From: a virus | Length of the DNA stretch: 64,000 nucleotides | Strand: one strand, 5' to 3' | IMG/VR virus record: IMGVR_UViG_3300028569_000023 | Span: 22,036 to 86,035 of that record | Part shown: piece by piece, positions 48,908 through 58,803 of the stretch | Numbering within the stretch: the stretch's first letter is position 1 | Layout of the letters: each line of letters opens with the position of its first letter | The notes under the pieces: model-generated | Told to the model about the DNA's origin: nothing | The model's database searches: none | The model's input: only the letters and a program-made list of their open reading frames with translations | Made by a program: the position numbers and the translations under genes

Positions 48908-49427
48908 ATTGTCTTTCCATATGAATATAAATGTCTTTAGGGGTTATATTATTCAGATCCAATTTCAGATCTTTTTCGATGAAATTATTAAGAATAGCAC
49001 CGACTAGTTCACAACATACATAAGTTCTGTCGTTATCGGAGAATGGACTTTTAACTTTCTTACCGAGTAATTCCATTATACGAACATATGTAAGTCCTAA
49101 TATATTCTTGAATCCGTATGGTTTTCCGCAATTATCAATAGCGAATTTCAACATAGATACGAACTGATCGGGAGTCATCTGGACAGGGAATTCTTTAACT
49201 ACTGCGTTATTCTTTTCGAAAATAGGAACACTACAGAAGTTAACAGTAGTATGGCTGGCTTGATAAATTAGGAACCTATCGAACTTAGAGGAATAGAACT
49301 TTACGTATACGTGACTATAAGGAATTCCTAGACCTTTCATGATAGCAAAAGCGAATAGTTTAAACTTATTAGGTTTAGAAAATCCAATTGTAACAGTTTC
49401 CACGTTATAAACCGTTCTCGCTTTCAA
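48879..49427 (-). CDS. Permuted NlpC/P60-like (YiiX-type) papain-fold protein
   Basis: The motif order is inverted from normal papain-like peptidases: a His block IPYSHVYVKF lies near residue 36 and a Cys block TYVCCELVGAIL near 138. This permuted layout is that of the YiiX/YaeF group, which act on amide or ester bonds of cell-wall peptides or lipids. It is inserted among tail genes, so it may be a virion-associated enzyme. The start may be TTG 49427 or GTG 49403, just after the upstream stop. Confidence 0.65.
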   Translation of the reverse strand: MKARTVYNVETVTIGFSKPNKFKLFAFAIMKGLGIPYSHVYVKFYSSKFDRFLIYQASHTTVNFCSVPIFEKNNAVVKEFPVQMTPDQFVSMLKFAIDNCGKPYGFKNILGLTYVRIMELLGKKVKSPFSDNDRTYVCCELVGAILNNFIEKDLKLDLNNITPKDIYIHMERQYGKITNPPV

Positions 49428-49884
49428 AGCGGTTAACTTTAGTGATTACATATGTAAACACATCGGCGTATTCAGGGAAAGCGCTTACTAGTTGACTGCA
49501 CGCACTACGGGCTGTTCCCAATGCTCCTGTTTCTAATAGAAATTTAACAGACAATAGTTGAGTTAAAATAGCACTAACTTGCGCTCCTGATTTATTTAGT
49601 ATCTTGTTACGAGCGCCTATTCGGTTAACACAGTCTTTAACTAGCTGGACTCCAAATGTACTCTTGCGATCATTTAGATCTATTTCAAATAACTCTAAGT
49701 TAACAGAGTCTGTTGGTAATTTTAAAGAATTACCTTCTAAAATCCATCCAACGGCAGGTCTAGGTGATATATCCTCGATATCTATAACGCAACTGCGACT
49801 AGATGCAACCGATGCTATATCTTCATCTGATATCTCCTGAATCTCCACTACTCTATTATTTTCAATAATTGCGTAAGTTCTCAT
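49405..49884 (-). CDS. Tail-region protein (159 aa)
   Basis: Opens with MRTYAIIENNRVVEIQEI, a beta-hairpin style that is common in small phage tail or tail-assembly proteins. The C-terminal half is helical. No domain can be named with confidence. Context is late tail operon. Confidence 0.6.
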   Translation of the reverse strand: MRTYAIIENNRVVEIQEISDEDIASVASSRSCVIDIEDISPRPAVGWILEGNSLKLPTDSVNLELFEIDLNDRKSTFGVQLVKDCVNRIGARNKILNKSGAQVSAILTQLLSVKFLLETGALGTARSACSQLVSAFPEYADVFTYVITKVNRFESENGL

Positions 49885-49887
49885 ATT

Positions 49888-50430
49888 TTATTCATCCAAT
49901 TTTGTGGCGTCTAAGAATTCCACTTCTTGTTTTAATCTAAATAAGCTATCGTAAATACCAAGATGATTGATATAAATACGATCACGATATGTATCAGAGA
50001 GACGAGTCAGTACGGCTTCTACCATTATCGTAGAAGACCCATCTAAATCAGCAGGAACTAGACTATTCAACGATGCTGTAGTAAAGAAGTACGAATTACT
50101 TTGTAACGTACCGGGAATAGCTGTTATGAATTGATCTTGCCAATTAGGAGTCACTACTGTATAGATATTAAACGTGCAAGTAGCCGCTGAGTCCACGCTA
50201 CCGTTAGCTGGATTATATAGATATGCAGTGAATCTAATATCGTCAAAAGATCCATAGTCGAATTCTGCTGCAATTTTTACAACTTGAGCACTAGGTGTGG
50301 GTTCGGAATTAGGACCGAATAAGAACTGCCAAGCTGATTCGACATTGACAATATAACGAGTAGCCGAATCCATTTTAAGGATTTGAGCTTCTTCCTGGTC
50401 CTGTGCTACGAATTTACGAGTAATAGGCAT
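49888..50430 (-). CDS. Tail-region protein (180 aa)
   Basis: Beta-rich throughout (DDIRFTAYLYNPANGSVDSA; TIMVEAVLTRLSDTYRDRI), compatible with a tail appendage or adhesin component. Directly follows the repeat protein (start adjacent to its stop). No family recognised. Confidence 0.55.
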   Translation of the reverse strand: MPITRKFVAQDQEEAQILKMDSATRYIVNVESAWQFLFGPNSEPTPSAQVVKIAAEFDYGSFDDIRFTAYLYNPANGSVDSAATCTFNIYTVVTPNWQDQFITAIPGTLQSNSYFFTTASLNSLVPADLDGSSTIMVEAVLTRLSDTYRDRIYINHLGIYDSLFRLKQEVEFLDATKLDE

Positions 50431-51783
50431 TTATGTTCCTAGAAGAGTAAAGCCTTTTACTGCTACTCGATCTTGCCCTGCTACGTTAATTGTAATTTTA
50501 GCAGTATAATGGGTTAAATCTGTTAGTAATAGAGCACTAACGGGTGTTATATGGAATAATCCCTGACCGTCTGGAGTGATTCCTGTTTGAGATAACCCGA
50601 CAACAGCAACGCCTGATTTATCATAAATCTGATAACTAGCAGTAGTCACTAGAGCGGCATCTGCGAGTTCATCGTTTACTGTAGACCAGAATGTAGCCTC
50701 AAGTTGATTTGTCGCATTGATAGAGAACGTAGCCTTACATGTGTAAGTAGTCGGACTTGCGTCTACTACAATGTTATGAGTTTTAACAGTACCATGAACA
50801 GTGAGAGTTACTCTTACGATATAGGATATAGTGGTATCTAAACTCGGAGATAAAGGAATAGGAATCGCAATGAAAAATCCGTTCGCATCAGCGGTAATGC
50901 CAGTTTCAGATAGACCGGGTACTGATACTCCATCTGCGGTGAATACTTCAAATGATCCAGTTCCTAGACCTGTGGTGATAACGTTTTGATTTTCAGTGAC
51001 CCAGAAGCTACCAATTAGATTGCTATCGTTATCAACAGAAGAAAGACCATCAATTGCATAGATTTCGGTGCCACTTTCGATTTTCACAAAGTTGACGCGA
51101 TCTTCACCATCTACACTGATAGTTACTTTAATTTCATAATGATCAGATGCATCATCTAGTAATGAAGATACGGCAGAAGCAACATATAAACCTTGGCTAT
51201 TTGCAGTAATACCGCTTCCGCTCATTCCTACGATAGCTGCGCCTAGTTTATCGTACACTTGATAACTAGCAGTTCCTAGGACGGCATCGGGAGTGATTGC
51301 TAAACTTGAGTTCTTGTTCGCCCACATTGTTATTCTAAATTGATTAGAATCATCTACTGAGAATGACGCTTTTGTTTCATACGTATCAATGGCAGTCAAT
51401 ACTCCTGTTGAAATTACGCTTTGTGAAACAAGGTTAGAATCGCGATTATTTACACCATCTATCGCTCGGACTCCAACGAAATACGTAGTTCCGTTTACGA
51501 GAAATGAACCATCAGGCATTGTGAAAATGTCATACTGAAGATTAGGAGTTACAGCGATGATATTAGTAGTATTGAATAAACCAGTAGCAGTGCTAGCTTG
51601 GATGTATACCTCGTATCGAATAGGAGGAGTAGGGTCAGTAGCTACCGACCATCCTGCTCGAATTTGTCCACGCGATTCTACATCTAGAAAATTAACACCT
51701 GCGAAAGTCGGAGGTGTTAAATCCACAATACAAGCATCACTTGTACCTTGATAGAAGTTATTATTAACCAGGAAGTTAGCCAT
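50431..51783 (-). CDS. Tail appendage protein with FN3-like and three repeated Ig-type domains
   Basis: Residues about 25-125 form an FN3-like module (GRIRAGWSVA-type strand, YEVYIQAST, TYFVGVRAIDG). It is followed by three related units of about 100 residues near 135, 240 and 345. Each opens with a strand ending in F or I plus N-N-x-x, contains TASYQVYDK-like and GLSxTGITxDxxG segments (GLSETGITADANG; GLSQTGITPDGQG), and ends VTISVDGEDRV-like. It is a chain of Ig-like domains of the sort that decorate tails and bind host surfaces. Confidence 0.7.
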   Translation of the reverse strand: MANFLVNNNFYQGTSDACIVDLTPPTFAGVNFLDVESRGQIRAGWSVATDPTPPIRYEVYIQASTATGLFNTTNIIAVTPNLQYDIFTMPDGSFLVNGTTYFVGVRAIDGVNNRDSNLVSQSVISTGVLTAIDTYETKASFSVDDSNQFRITMWANKNSSLAITPDAVLGTASYQVYDKLGAAIVGMSGSGITANSQGLYVASAVSSLLDDASDHYEIKVTISVDGEDRVNFVKIESGTEIYAIDGLSSVDNDSNLIGSFWVTENQNVITTGLGTGSFEVFTADGVSVPGLSETGITADANGFFIAIPIPLSPSLDTTISYIVRVTLTVHGTVKTHNIVVDASPTTYTCKATFSINATNQLEATFWSTVNDELADAALVTTASYQIYDKSGVAVVGLSQTGITPDGQGLFHITPVSALLLTDLTHYTAKITINVAGQDRVAVKGFTLLGT

Positions 51784-51786
51784 CTA

Positions 51787-53856
51787 TTAGCTCTCCCTGA
51801 TCGAAGGTCTTACGTCTACTCCAGGAGGGGATGTGAATGTATATCGAATCATCGTCCCTACGGTGTTAGGAATAGTACCAAGAGGTAGCCATGACATTCC
51901 GCTATCGGTCGAGTATTCGAAGTTCGCAGCATTGGTTACTGTATTGTTAGTAATCAATATCGCGTTAGTTAAATCCTGTGCTCTGTAGTATAAAGTAGGA
52001 ACGCTGCTGTTATACGCTTTTTTCAATCTAAATGCAGTTCTGGATGGAACGTTATTATCTGAGAAATCGTCAGAGAATTCCCAATTGTCAGAAATTTCAT
52101 CTAGAGATTCAAATCCTAAGAAGAATTCGGTGAGTTGAGCCGGAATAGAAGTATCTAATCCTAGCGTATTGAATGCGATTTTAAACTGAACCTGTTCACC
52201 TGCTGCTACTGAAGATAGATCTTCGGCGAAGCCGATAGCAACCCACCCTCCGGAGATAGACCCGAAACCTGATGTTCTATAGTATACTTGTAAAGAACCC
52301 GTTTCATCATATAATTTATCTGTAGTTGTGATAAACTTATACATGGCGTTATCTGAATCCATAACTTTAGTGACGATATAAGAATAATCTAATAGCGAAT
52401 CGGATCTGATATCGGATAGAACAACGCCACGCTGTCCGACGTTAGTGGTAGTTTGTACAACAAGCCATCCGTCCTCAATATCTAGAGCACCTACTGCAAT
52501 CCATTGTAACGAAATAGTATCACTCGTGAAAGTTTCTCTATATACGTTATTAGCTCCACCGAAAATCTTATCGATAGAATTGTTTACAATTTGTTTGGTA
52601 ACGAGTACGTTAGTGTTTGTAAGATATACTGCTCTATCTAATACGTTTGACCATGTTGCCAATGTTGCAGTAGGCCCGGTAATTTGGTTTGATGTTCCTA
52701 GTAAGTTAGATGTAACTAATGAGGGCCAGATTACTGCTCCGGATGTAAGTTCAGAAATTCTACCTAAGTATAAGTTAGATGATGTTCCAAAGAAGATACA
52801 TGGAAATCCAGAGTTTGCAGTATGGGAAGGTAATGCGTAATCTTCAGAATCGAGGGTTAATAGAGTTCCAGTTAGAGCGGGTAAGTTACCTGTTTTATGA
52901 ACCCATGCATCTCCAGTAGTTCCATATGCTCTACATACATCTACAGTTCCTGCTGTCGTAATGTTAATAATAGCACCGCCCGATGTTGCTGATACTTGAA
53001 AATCGTTAGCTGTTACGTTTCTTGTAAAATAAACAGTGTTATTGGTCAATCCGGCACCGCCGGATAGGTTAGTTAAGAAAATAGGAGTGTTGTCAACATA
53101 ACCATGTGTAGTGATAGTAATTCGATCAGTACCTGCGTCAATAGGAGCAGCTAGTGATAATGGGCAGTTAAGAGAGGCATTAGATGAATATACATAGAAC
53201 TGATGAGTAGCTGAAACTCCGTTATGAACGTATACTCTGTTATTAGCAGTATCCAGGCTTAACCCGGTTGCTATTGTATTTAACTGACCGACTCCGATAT
53301 TAGAAGGATCTTGTAACATATAAGATGCTTTCTGGTTTGAACCAGTAGCAGATGGAATTAAAGTACCTGGGCCTACTGCAAGGAAGTCTGATAGCGCGAC
53401 ATTGTTTACACAAAATAAACCTCCGCTAATAAGCACTGTTGCAGTCGTTGCGATAAAAATACGCCAGCCTGAAGTACCGGAGTCTATTACTTTTAATCCT
53501 CTCAATGATAGAATCGGGATAGTACCGTTTGCTACTTGCACTCGTATAGTACCAACGAATACAAAAGCCCCTGTTGCTAAATCAACAGTATGTAAACTTA
53601 TTGGTATAATACCTGTTGCTATATTTATAGTTCCAATGGAGAATAATCTACCATTAGGAGATAGATAAGTAAGAACAGGGGTTACTGAGGAAGATCCAGC
53701 AGTATCGGCAACCGTATCAACGAATTTATTTAGAGGAGGACCTAGAGCGTCGTCACCGTCGATAGTCTTAACTTGAACCCGACCTTGTATTGTAGTTTTA
53801 TTCTGATCGTAGGAACTTACGACATCTGCTAACAAATCTGCTTTTACGTATTTCAT
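51787..53856 (-). CDS. Large tail appendage protein (689 aa)
   Basis: Starts with KADLLADVVSSYDQNKTTIQ and is Ser/Thr/Asn/Val-rich, beta-structured throughout. It contains an FCCH-like unit (ITTHGYVDNTPIFLTNLSGG; NTVYFTRNVTANDFQVSAT) in the middle, as in other phage tail proteins. A later NWEFSDDFSDN looks like a carbohydrate-binding style loop, but no clear domain is recognised. Placed in the tail operon. Confidence 0.6.
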   Translation of the reverse strand: MKYVKADLLADVVSSYDQNKTTIQGRVQVKTIDGDDALGPPLNKFVDTVADTAGSSSVTPVLTYLSPNGRLFSIGTINIATGIIPISLHTVDLATGAFVFVGTIRVQVANGTIPILSLRGLKVIDSGTSGWRIFIATTATVLISGGLFCVNNVALSDFLAVGPGTLIPSATGSNQKASYMLQDPSNIGVGQLNTIATGLSLDTANNRVYVHNGVSATHQFYVYSSNASLNCPLSLAAPIDAGTDRITITTHGYVDNTPIFLTNLSGGAGLTNNTVYFTRNVTANDFQVSATSGGAIINITTAGTVDVCRAYGTTGDAWVHKTGNLPALTGTLLTLDSEDYALPSHTANSGFPCIFFGTSSNLYLGRISELTSGAVIWPSLVTSNLLGTSNQITGPTATLATWSNVLDRAVYLTNTNVLVTKQIVNNSIDKIFGGANNVYRETFTSDTISLQWIAVGALDIEDGWLVVQTTTNVGQRGVVLSDIRSDSLLDYSYIVTKVMDSDNAMYKFITTTDKLYDETGSLQVYYRTSGFGSISGGWVAIGFAEDLSSVAAGEQVQFKIAFNTLGLDTSIPAQLTEFFLGFESLDEISDNWEFSDDFSDNNVPSRTAFRLKKAYNSSVPTLYYRAQDLTNAILITNNTVTNAANFEYSTDSGMSWLPLGTIPNTVGTMIRYTFTSPPGVDVRPSIRES

Positions 53857-53871
53857 TTTTATAATCCTTAT

Positions 53872-54807
53872 TTAAGTAATGGTCCAGTCGATAGAATCGC
53901 GACGATAGCGATTACTGACTAATGTGTATGAGAACGTTTTAATAGCTGTATATCCAGGTCCGGTCCCGATGCTAGGAGAGGTATATGTTATTTGAGTAAT
54001 GCGCTGGTTCTTTGTACCAAAATCCGCGTAAGAGATATATTGTTGACGGTCTTTTCCGGCAAGAATCTGAGAACGAATGTTATTAACAAAAGTAAACTCT
54101 GTACCTCCTGGTAGACCGTTTTCTGTACCTGACATTTTAATAGGTTCATCTGCTAATGATACAGAAATAGCAGATGCTCGTAATTGAGCATCTGTTAGCG
54201 AGTCAGAGCTTACAGAAACGGGAGATGCTCTCAATTGCGCATCAGTTAGTCCGTTAGTTGTGACAGAACCAGATACAGCAATAGGGGACGCTCTTAATTC
54301 TACATCTGTTAATCCATTTGTAGTGACAGATCCGGTGACAGTAGCGGAGATCGGCGAAGCTCGTAATTCGGCATCAGTTAAAGGACCTTCGACATTGATA
54401 GATCCGTTAGCATTAACCGTTAGAGTATTAGTTCCATCCCCGATTGCAACGGAATCATCAGCGGCGTCTAAATTGATTTCTAATTCGGTATTTTGAAGAA
54501 GAACATGCAACGCTCCACTTGTTGATTCAAGAGGATCGCCTTGTGAATCTTCGATTTGGACAGCAGTATCTCCTGCTAGTTTTACATCAAGTGCGTTTTT
54601 AGCACCTTCTGTTGAAATAGTTACGTTTTTTACACCGTCACTGATTGCAATATTATCACCGTCAGCGGCGTCAATATCTACTTCTAGGACGCCGATAGTC
54701 GCAGTGACTTCGGCATCGACTCGTAAACGGTCTTGGTCTTGATCAAATGATTGTCTAATTACCTGATCGGCATCTAACCCTGTATATGGTGTATTTGGTC
54801 CTGGCAT
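53872..54807 (-). CDS. Tail-associated protein with LTDAxLRAS repeats (311 aa)
   Basis: Residues about 141-215 hold four repeats beginning LTDAELRASP, separated by VTGSVTTNG-type linkers. This repeat occurs widely in phage structural proteins and usually forms a thin beta-structured shaft. The C-terminal domain (NNIRSQILAGKDRQQYISY) is a distinct globular part. The start has no ribosome site; the late element ends 9 nt upstream. Confidence 0.68.
   Translation of the reverse strand: MPGPNTPYTGLDADQVIRQSFDQDQDRLRVDAEVTATIGVLEVDIDAADGDNIAISDGVKNVTISTEGAKNALDVKLAGDTAVQIEDSQGDPLESTSGALHVLLQNTELEINLDAADDSVAIGDGTNTLTVNANGSINVEGPLTDAELRASPISATVTGSVTTNGLTDVELRASPIAVSGSVTTNGLTDAQLRASPVSVSSDSLTDAQLRASAISVSLADEPIKMSGTENGLPGGTEFTFVNNIRSQILAGKDRQQYISYADFGTKNQRITQITYTSPSIGTGPGYTAIKTFSYTLVSNRYRRDSIDWTIT
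54179..54385 (-). repeat. Four LTDAxLRAS repeats
   Basis: Four copies of a short motif spaced 48-75 nt, each encoding LTDA(E/Q)LRAS or a close variant, within the tail-associated gene. Copies differ by several bases, so this is a diverged array. Boundaries approximate. Confidence 0.65.
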
Positions 54808-54816
54808 AATCTATTA

Positions 54817-54828
54817 TATAGTTGTTAA
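54817..54828 (-). promoter_or_regulatory. Late-promoter element TTAACAACTATA of the tail operon
   Basis: Exact copy in the 72-nt gap between portal and the tail-associated gene, 9 nt before ATG 54807. The rest of the gap shows nothing notable. Confidence 0.75.
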
Positions 54829-54879
54829 TACTAATTATTTCTTAGACTTAGATTAGTTGGCGAGTTCGGATCTTTTCTG

Positions 54880-56934
54880 TTATTCTACTTGATCTCCGGG
54901 CACTACTGGTTCGTTCTCGAACGGAGCGGGAGGTTTAGGAAGACCGGGGACCGACTGGGTAGGATTAGAGACGGGTCCTACTGGTTCGCCCGGTTGAATG
55001 ATTCCGCCTTCAGGCTGAGTCATCTGTTCGATATTACCGGATTCCATGGACTGAGCACTAGGCTGAGGTTGACCTGGAGGTTGACCTGGAGGTTGACCAG
55101 CTTGCGGCATAGGTTGTAGCGGTTGTTCACCGATAAGGGCGAGAAGGTCAGGATCAACAGTTCTAAGCATATCGATATGTTCTTGAATATGTTGATTTAA
55201 TTGCTGCATTAACCCTGCATCAAGACGCACGTCAGGATCGGAAGCTAAGGACTTATGTTCCATAATGTGAATACGATGAGCGTCATAAATACTTGTAATT
55301 ACAGGCTTACCTTCGAGCATGTTCTCGTTCTCGCGTTTAATGAGGAACAATTCAGCCATGTCGCCTTCGAACATTGTTTCAAGTTTACCGCCTTCGATAA
55401 CTTGGAAGTATTGTTGAGGGTTCTTAATGAGTTTCATTTGGAGCATCTGTTCGGCCATTTGGACACGACCTGCGATAGTGCGAGCTAGAGGATTACCTAA
55501 GTCCACGATAACACGGGAGATTTGAGTAATGTCTTCACCTGTGAACTCTTTAAGTAGAGGCTTATTGTTTTTACCAACAAGAGCAACAAGACGGGGAGTA
55601 TGTGCGAAATCCTTAAGAATATCGAGTAGTCCAGTTCCTGTGTCTTCTACTAGCTTAACATAGCTTTGTTGAAATCCAGAGATGAACTGGAGTGCCATAG
55701 ATTGAACTAGAGCCAAGGATGATCCAGAACGAAGAGATGCTTCAGGATTACCACGAGCTACCGAGTTGACACCGGAGATCGTTTCAGCGGCCTGGATGAG
55801 CATATCTAGGAATTTGAAAGATTCTTCAGGGGTTGCTAGAAGTTGGAGTACTTCAGGCTTAGCATCTGCTTCAATGATATTCAATCCGCCATCAAGGTTA
55901 TTAACGTTGAAATTAGCATTACGAGGAACATAGAGGTTATGAACTCCGAATGCGTTCTGGTTTGTCATAATTGAGCTATAGATGGAGTTAATACATTGTT
56001 GTATAGGGAAGATGTCGAACATTGGGGTATAACCGTATGATGTACCCAGGAATGTCCCAGGGGCAATACGGAATACAGGGATGCGGCGATAGGGCATCTT
56101 GGTATCAAGAAGAACACATTCCGTACTAACGAACAGCATATAACGACCATCGGGTAGTGCTTCTGTTGGTTTATGGAAGAACTCGTATACTGCAACATCA
56201 TCGGTATCGTCGTTTGAGAACATTTGAAGACTATACTTGTCGAGTTCACGTTTCGAGGGAATACCACGAATTGTGTCTGCTCTTTCTGGGTACTTAGCCA
56301 TTAGATCGAAACGGTTTTGGAAAGAACGAACCATTACCCATTGGTGATTCCATGATTCTTTAGTTCCGTCAAATATAACATCTAGAGGGGAAGGGTTTGA
56401 GAATTCAATGTCGCCCTGATATGAGAATTCTCCGGTTTCAGGATCTGCATCATAGGCTTCACCTGCTGTAGCATTCCATTCCATTTTAATATAACCAGAA
56501 CCTAATACTACACCATATTCGACTGCCCGTTTAATCGCTTCTTCCATTCCTTTTTCACGCATATAGTAATCAAGGATACCAGTAGCGAGATAAGTTTGAG
56601 CTTGTGATTTATAATCGGTATTAATAGGACGAGCGTCCATTGACGGACGGTTCGATGTGATCATCGTATAGATATGCTGCGCAATGTTACGGAAGTGGTT
56701 AACGGGAAGAACTACCAGTTCTCCTTGTTCACCAGTGAAGTTGATTTGATGATCGGAATATGCATTATCGGTATAAACACCATGATACGCTTTCCACATC
56801 TTATGAAATTTATCGACATATGCGTTTCCTCCCATTACGTTGAAGAACGTGTACGATTTGTGTAAAAGGTTACTGGCGCATTCTTCCGGCGCGGCCCCTG
56901 CAAAATACTCTCTTGATGTTTCTGGAATTTTCAT
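54880..56934 (-). CDS. Portal protein
   Basis: A 684-residue protein directly after the large terminase gene, the normal place for a portal. Features include an N-terminal wing (NHFRNIAQHIYTMITSNRP), a long membrane-free stem region (KVLGSGYIKMEWN-type strand around 145), and the GNPEASLRSGSSLALVQSMA block near 395 typical of portal proteins. The last 70 residues are a Pro/Gln-rich tail (QPPGQPPGQPQPSAQSM). The DNA there has short direct repeats. The ring would form the DNA entry channel of the capsid. Confidence 0.85.
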   Translation of the reverse strand: MKIPETSREYFAGAAPEECASNLLHKSYTFFNVMGGNAYVDKFHKMWKAYHGVYTDNAYSDHQINFTGEQGELVVLPVNHFRNIAQHIYTMITSNRPSMDARPINTDYKSQAQTYLATGILDYYMREKGMEEAIKRAVEYGVVLGSGYIKMEWNATAGEAYDADPETGEFSYQGDIEFSNPSPLDVIFDGTKESWNHQWVMVRSFQNRFDLMAKYPERADTIRGIPSKRELDKYSLQMFSNDDTDDVAVYEFFHKPTEALPDGRYMLFVSTECVLLDTKMPYRRIPVFRIAPGTFLGTSYGYTPMFDIFPIQQCINSIYSSIMTNQNAFGVHNLYVPRNANFNVNNLDGGLNIIEADAKPEVLQLLATPEESFKFLDMLIQAAETISGVNSVARGNPEASLRSGSSLALVQSMALQFISGFQQSYVKLVEDTGTGLLDILKDFAHTPRLVALVGKNNKPLLKEFTGEDITQISRVIVDLGNPLARTIAGRVQMAEQMLQMKLIKNPQQYFQVIEGGKLETMFEGDMAELFLIKRENENMLEGKPVITSIYDAHRIHIMEHKSLASDPDVRLDAGLMQQLNQHIQEHIDMLRTVDPDLLALIGEQPLQPMPQAGQPPGQPPGQPQPSAQSMESGNIEQMTQPEGGIIQPGEPVGPVSNPTQSVPGLPKPPAPFENEPVVPGDQVE

Positions 56935-56936
56935 AA

Positions 56937-58376
56937 TTATCTCCGTTTAGTTTTTACGTTAAATATCTTTTGATATGCTTGAAGTTGACTAGGTTTAAAT
57001 GCATCGGGATTATTTATATACAGATCCCGTTGATCATATCCATATGTAGTAGGGTAAGGATTACGGTTATAATTGACAGCTCTTGTTAAATAAATACAAG
57101 CATCCACAGCATCGTAGTGTCCGTTATCGGGAGAACGCGCGAAAGCGTGAGTATCTTGCTTTTTACGCTTAACATTCTCTAAATGTTGAATAAGAGTTGT
57201 GCATTTAGGGTTAATGATGATCCGTTTTTGGGCCAACATTACTCGAAGATTGTTAATAGCCGCTTCTTTATTATCTTTATCGGCAATAACGAAGTGTAAA
57301 GCTCCGCCTGAGTATTTAGAAAGCTCACTCATCACGATATAATCGATATCGCTGACTCGTTTAACAGGACGTTGAACTTCACCGGAGTATACGTTGGTCC
57401 AAAGGTATTCTTCCATCTTTAATATATCATTAGTTAGAACAGGAAGATGTAAATCTTGACCGGACCTAACAATTTCGGATTCAATAATGAGTTTACTAGA
57501 TCTGAAGTCGTAATAACCAAATAAAACAACAGTTAAGTCTTTAAATCCTACGTCCATTGCTACATATGATTCGAAATGAGGAGGACGAGGCCATTCTTTT
57601 ACGATTTCAGCTTTAAGTGCTTCATCGAACTCTGGAAGTACTGATGTTTTTGAATCTTTAATGAATTCACACATGTACTCGCGACGGAATGCTTCAGTTT
57701 TCTCACCACCGCATTCTTCGATAGCAGATTTAAGCATTTCGGCATCAAGCATCGGATTATCGTAGATAGTTTTCTTAACAAGAGTACCGTTAGCTTGTGC
57801 CATTTCGACAAACATATTGAAATCATGTTCAGCTTCACGAGGAGGAGTAGAAGCGAAGATCATTTTACCTTTTGTCATAAGAGTAGTAGGGCTTAGAATA
57901 GAAGTTACGTTATATTCTAGGTTATCGCAGAATCCAGCCTCGTCGATAATGACTAAATGGGCATCGCCGCCTCGAAGACGTTCACAGTGTCCTTTATCCG
58001 TACCTGCTAATTGAATTTGAGCACCGTTTTTAAACATATACGTATACTTTTTCTTAAAATACGTAGGTTTAATGTCTTCAGGACAGTCATCGAGGATCTT
58101 TTGGAAGATAGGCTCAATGTTCGATTCCATTTGGTCTTTAGTTGGAGCTAAGACCTTAACGATGTGATTAGGATTACGAAGACAATGTTCGATAGCGAGT
58201 GTTACCAGCGCATAAGACTTACCGGAACGACGGGCTAGTACCCAAACGTGACGTTTAATATCGGAATTGTAGAAAAGTTCATACATTAACTGCTGGTTAA
58301 CGTTAAGTTTCCACTTAAGGACACCGCGTCGCCAGAGTTCAGAGATAATCTGTTTCTTATTTATCGTCTTTTCCAT
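56937..58376 (-). CDS. terL: Terminase large subunit
   Basis: A 479-residue packaging motor. ATPase domain: Walker A is WVLARRSGKSYAL (about residue 45), Walker B AHLVIIDEAGF (about 137), and ASTPP the coupling motif. Nuclease domain: YVAMDVGFKDLTVVLFGYYD (about 268) holds the first metal aspartate and YDAVDACIYL (about 430) the last. It pumps DNA into the capsid and cuts concatemers. Start overlaps the small-subunit gene by 20 nt. The portal follows 2 nt after its stop. Confidence 0.93.
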   Translation of the reverse strand: MEKTINKKQIISELWRRGVLKWKLNVNQQLMYELFYNSDIKRHVWVLARRSGKSYALVTLAIEHCLRNPNHIVKVLAPTKDQMESNIEPIFQKILDDCPEDIKPTYFKKKYTYMFKNGAQIQLAGTDKGHCERLRGGDAHLVIIDEAGFCDNLEYNVTSILSPTTLMTKGKMIFASTPPREAEHDFNMFVEMAQANGTLVKKTIYDNPMLDAEMLKSAIEECGGEKTEAFRREYMCEFIKDSKTSVLPEFDEALKAEIVKEWPRPPHFESYVAMDVGFKDLTVVLFGYYDFRSSKLIIESEIVRSGQDLHLPVLTNDILKMEEYLWTNVYSGEVQRPVKRVSDIDYIVMSELSKYSGGALHFVIADKDNKEAAINNLRVMLAQKRIIINPKCTTLIQHLENVKRKKQDTHAFARSPDNGHYDAVDACIYLTRAVNYNRNPYPTTYGYDQRDLYINNPDAFKPSQLQAYQKIFNVKTKRR

Positions 58377-58803
58377 TGCTTAATAGTAGAACTAGATTAT
58401 CACTTGGAATATCTTTGACTTTTTCGGACTCGTCTACTTCTTTAGGCTTAATATTCCCTAAAACCTTAGAGTAGATCTCGATTTTACGAGCTTCTTCAAG
58501 AGTTAATTCACGATTCATCGCATGACTGCGTATAATTGCTAGTTGTGAGCGACAAATCATCTCTTGATCGTTATCTTCTAGTGTTAGAAGATCCTTAACG
58601 TTGATACTAGGCATCGAACTCATTGAAGAAACAACAGCTTTTGCTGAATTTTCGCTAAGTTTTTGTTTAAGTTCGTGTACATGTTCTTTCAACTCTTCGT
58701 TTTCTTTAGAAAGTTCAATAGTTTGACGATATAAAGAGTCAGCGAACTGCTTGAGTTGCTCTGGATCTTTAAATGAATTGATAGTTTTACCTACCGAGTC
58801 CAT
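58357..58803 (-). CDS. Probable small terminase subunit
   Basis: A 148-residue helical protein: a coiled coil (SKENEELKEHVHELKQKLS) then CRSQLAIIRSHAMNRELTLE and EARKIEIYSKVLGNIKP. The combination and the overlap with the large terminase gene fit a small subunit, which recognises DNA ends and loads the motor. Assigned by position and shape; no HTH is clear. Confidence 0.65.
   Translation of the reverse strand: MDSVGKTINSFKDPEQLKQFADSLYRQTIELSKENEELKEHVHELKQKLSENSAKAVVSSMSSMPSINVKDLLTLEDNDQEMICRSQLAIIRSHAMNRELTLEEARKIEIYSKVLGNIKPKEVDESEKVKDIPSDNLVLLLSNGKDDK

Noticed and set aside
55020-55110. Short direct repeats near the portal gene end as a possible CRISPR or origin iteron
   Set aside because: The repeat encodes the Pro/Gln-rich tail of the portal protein and has no spacer structure.
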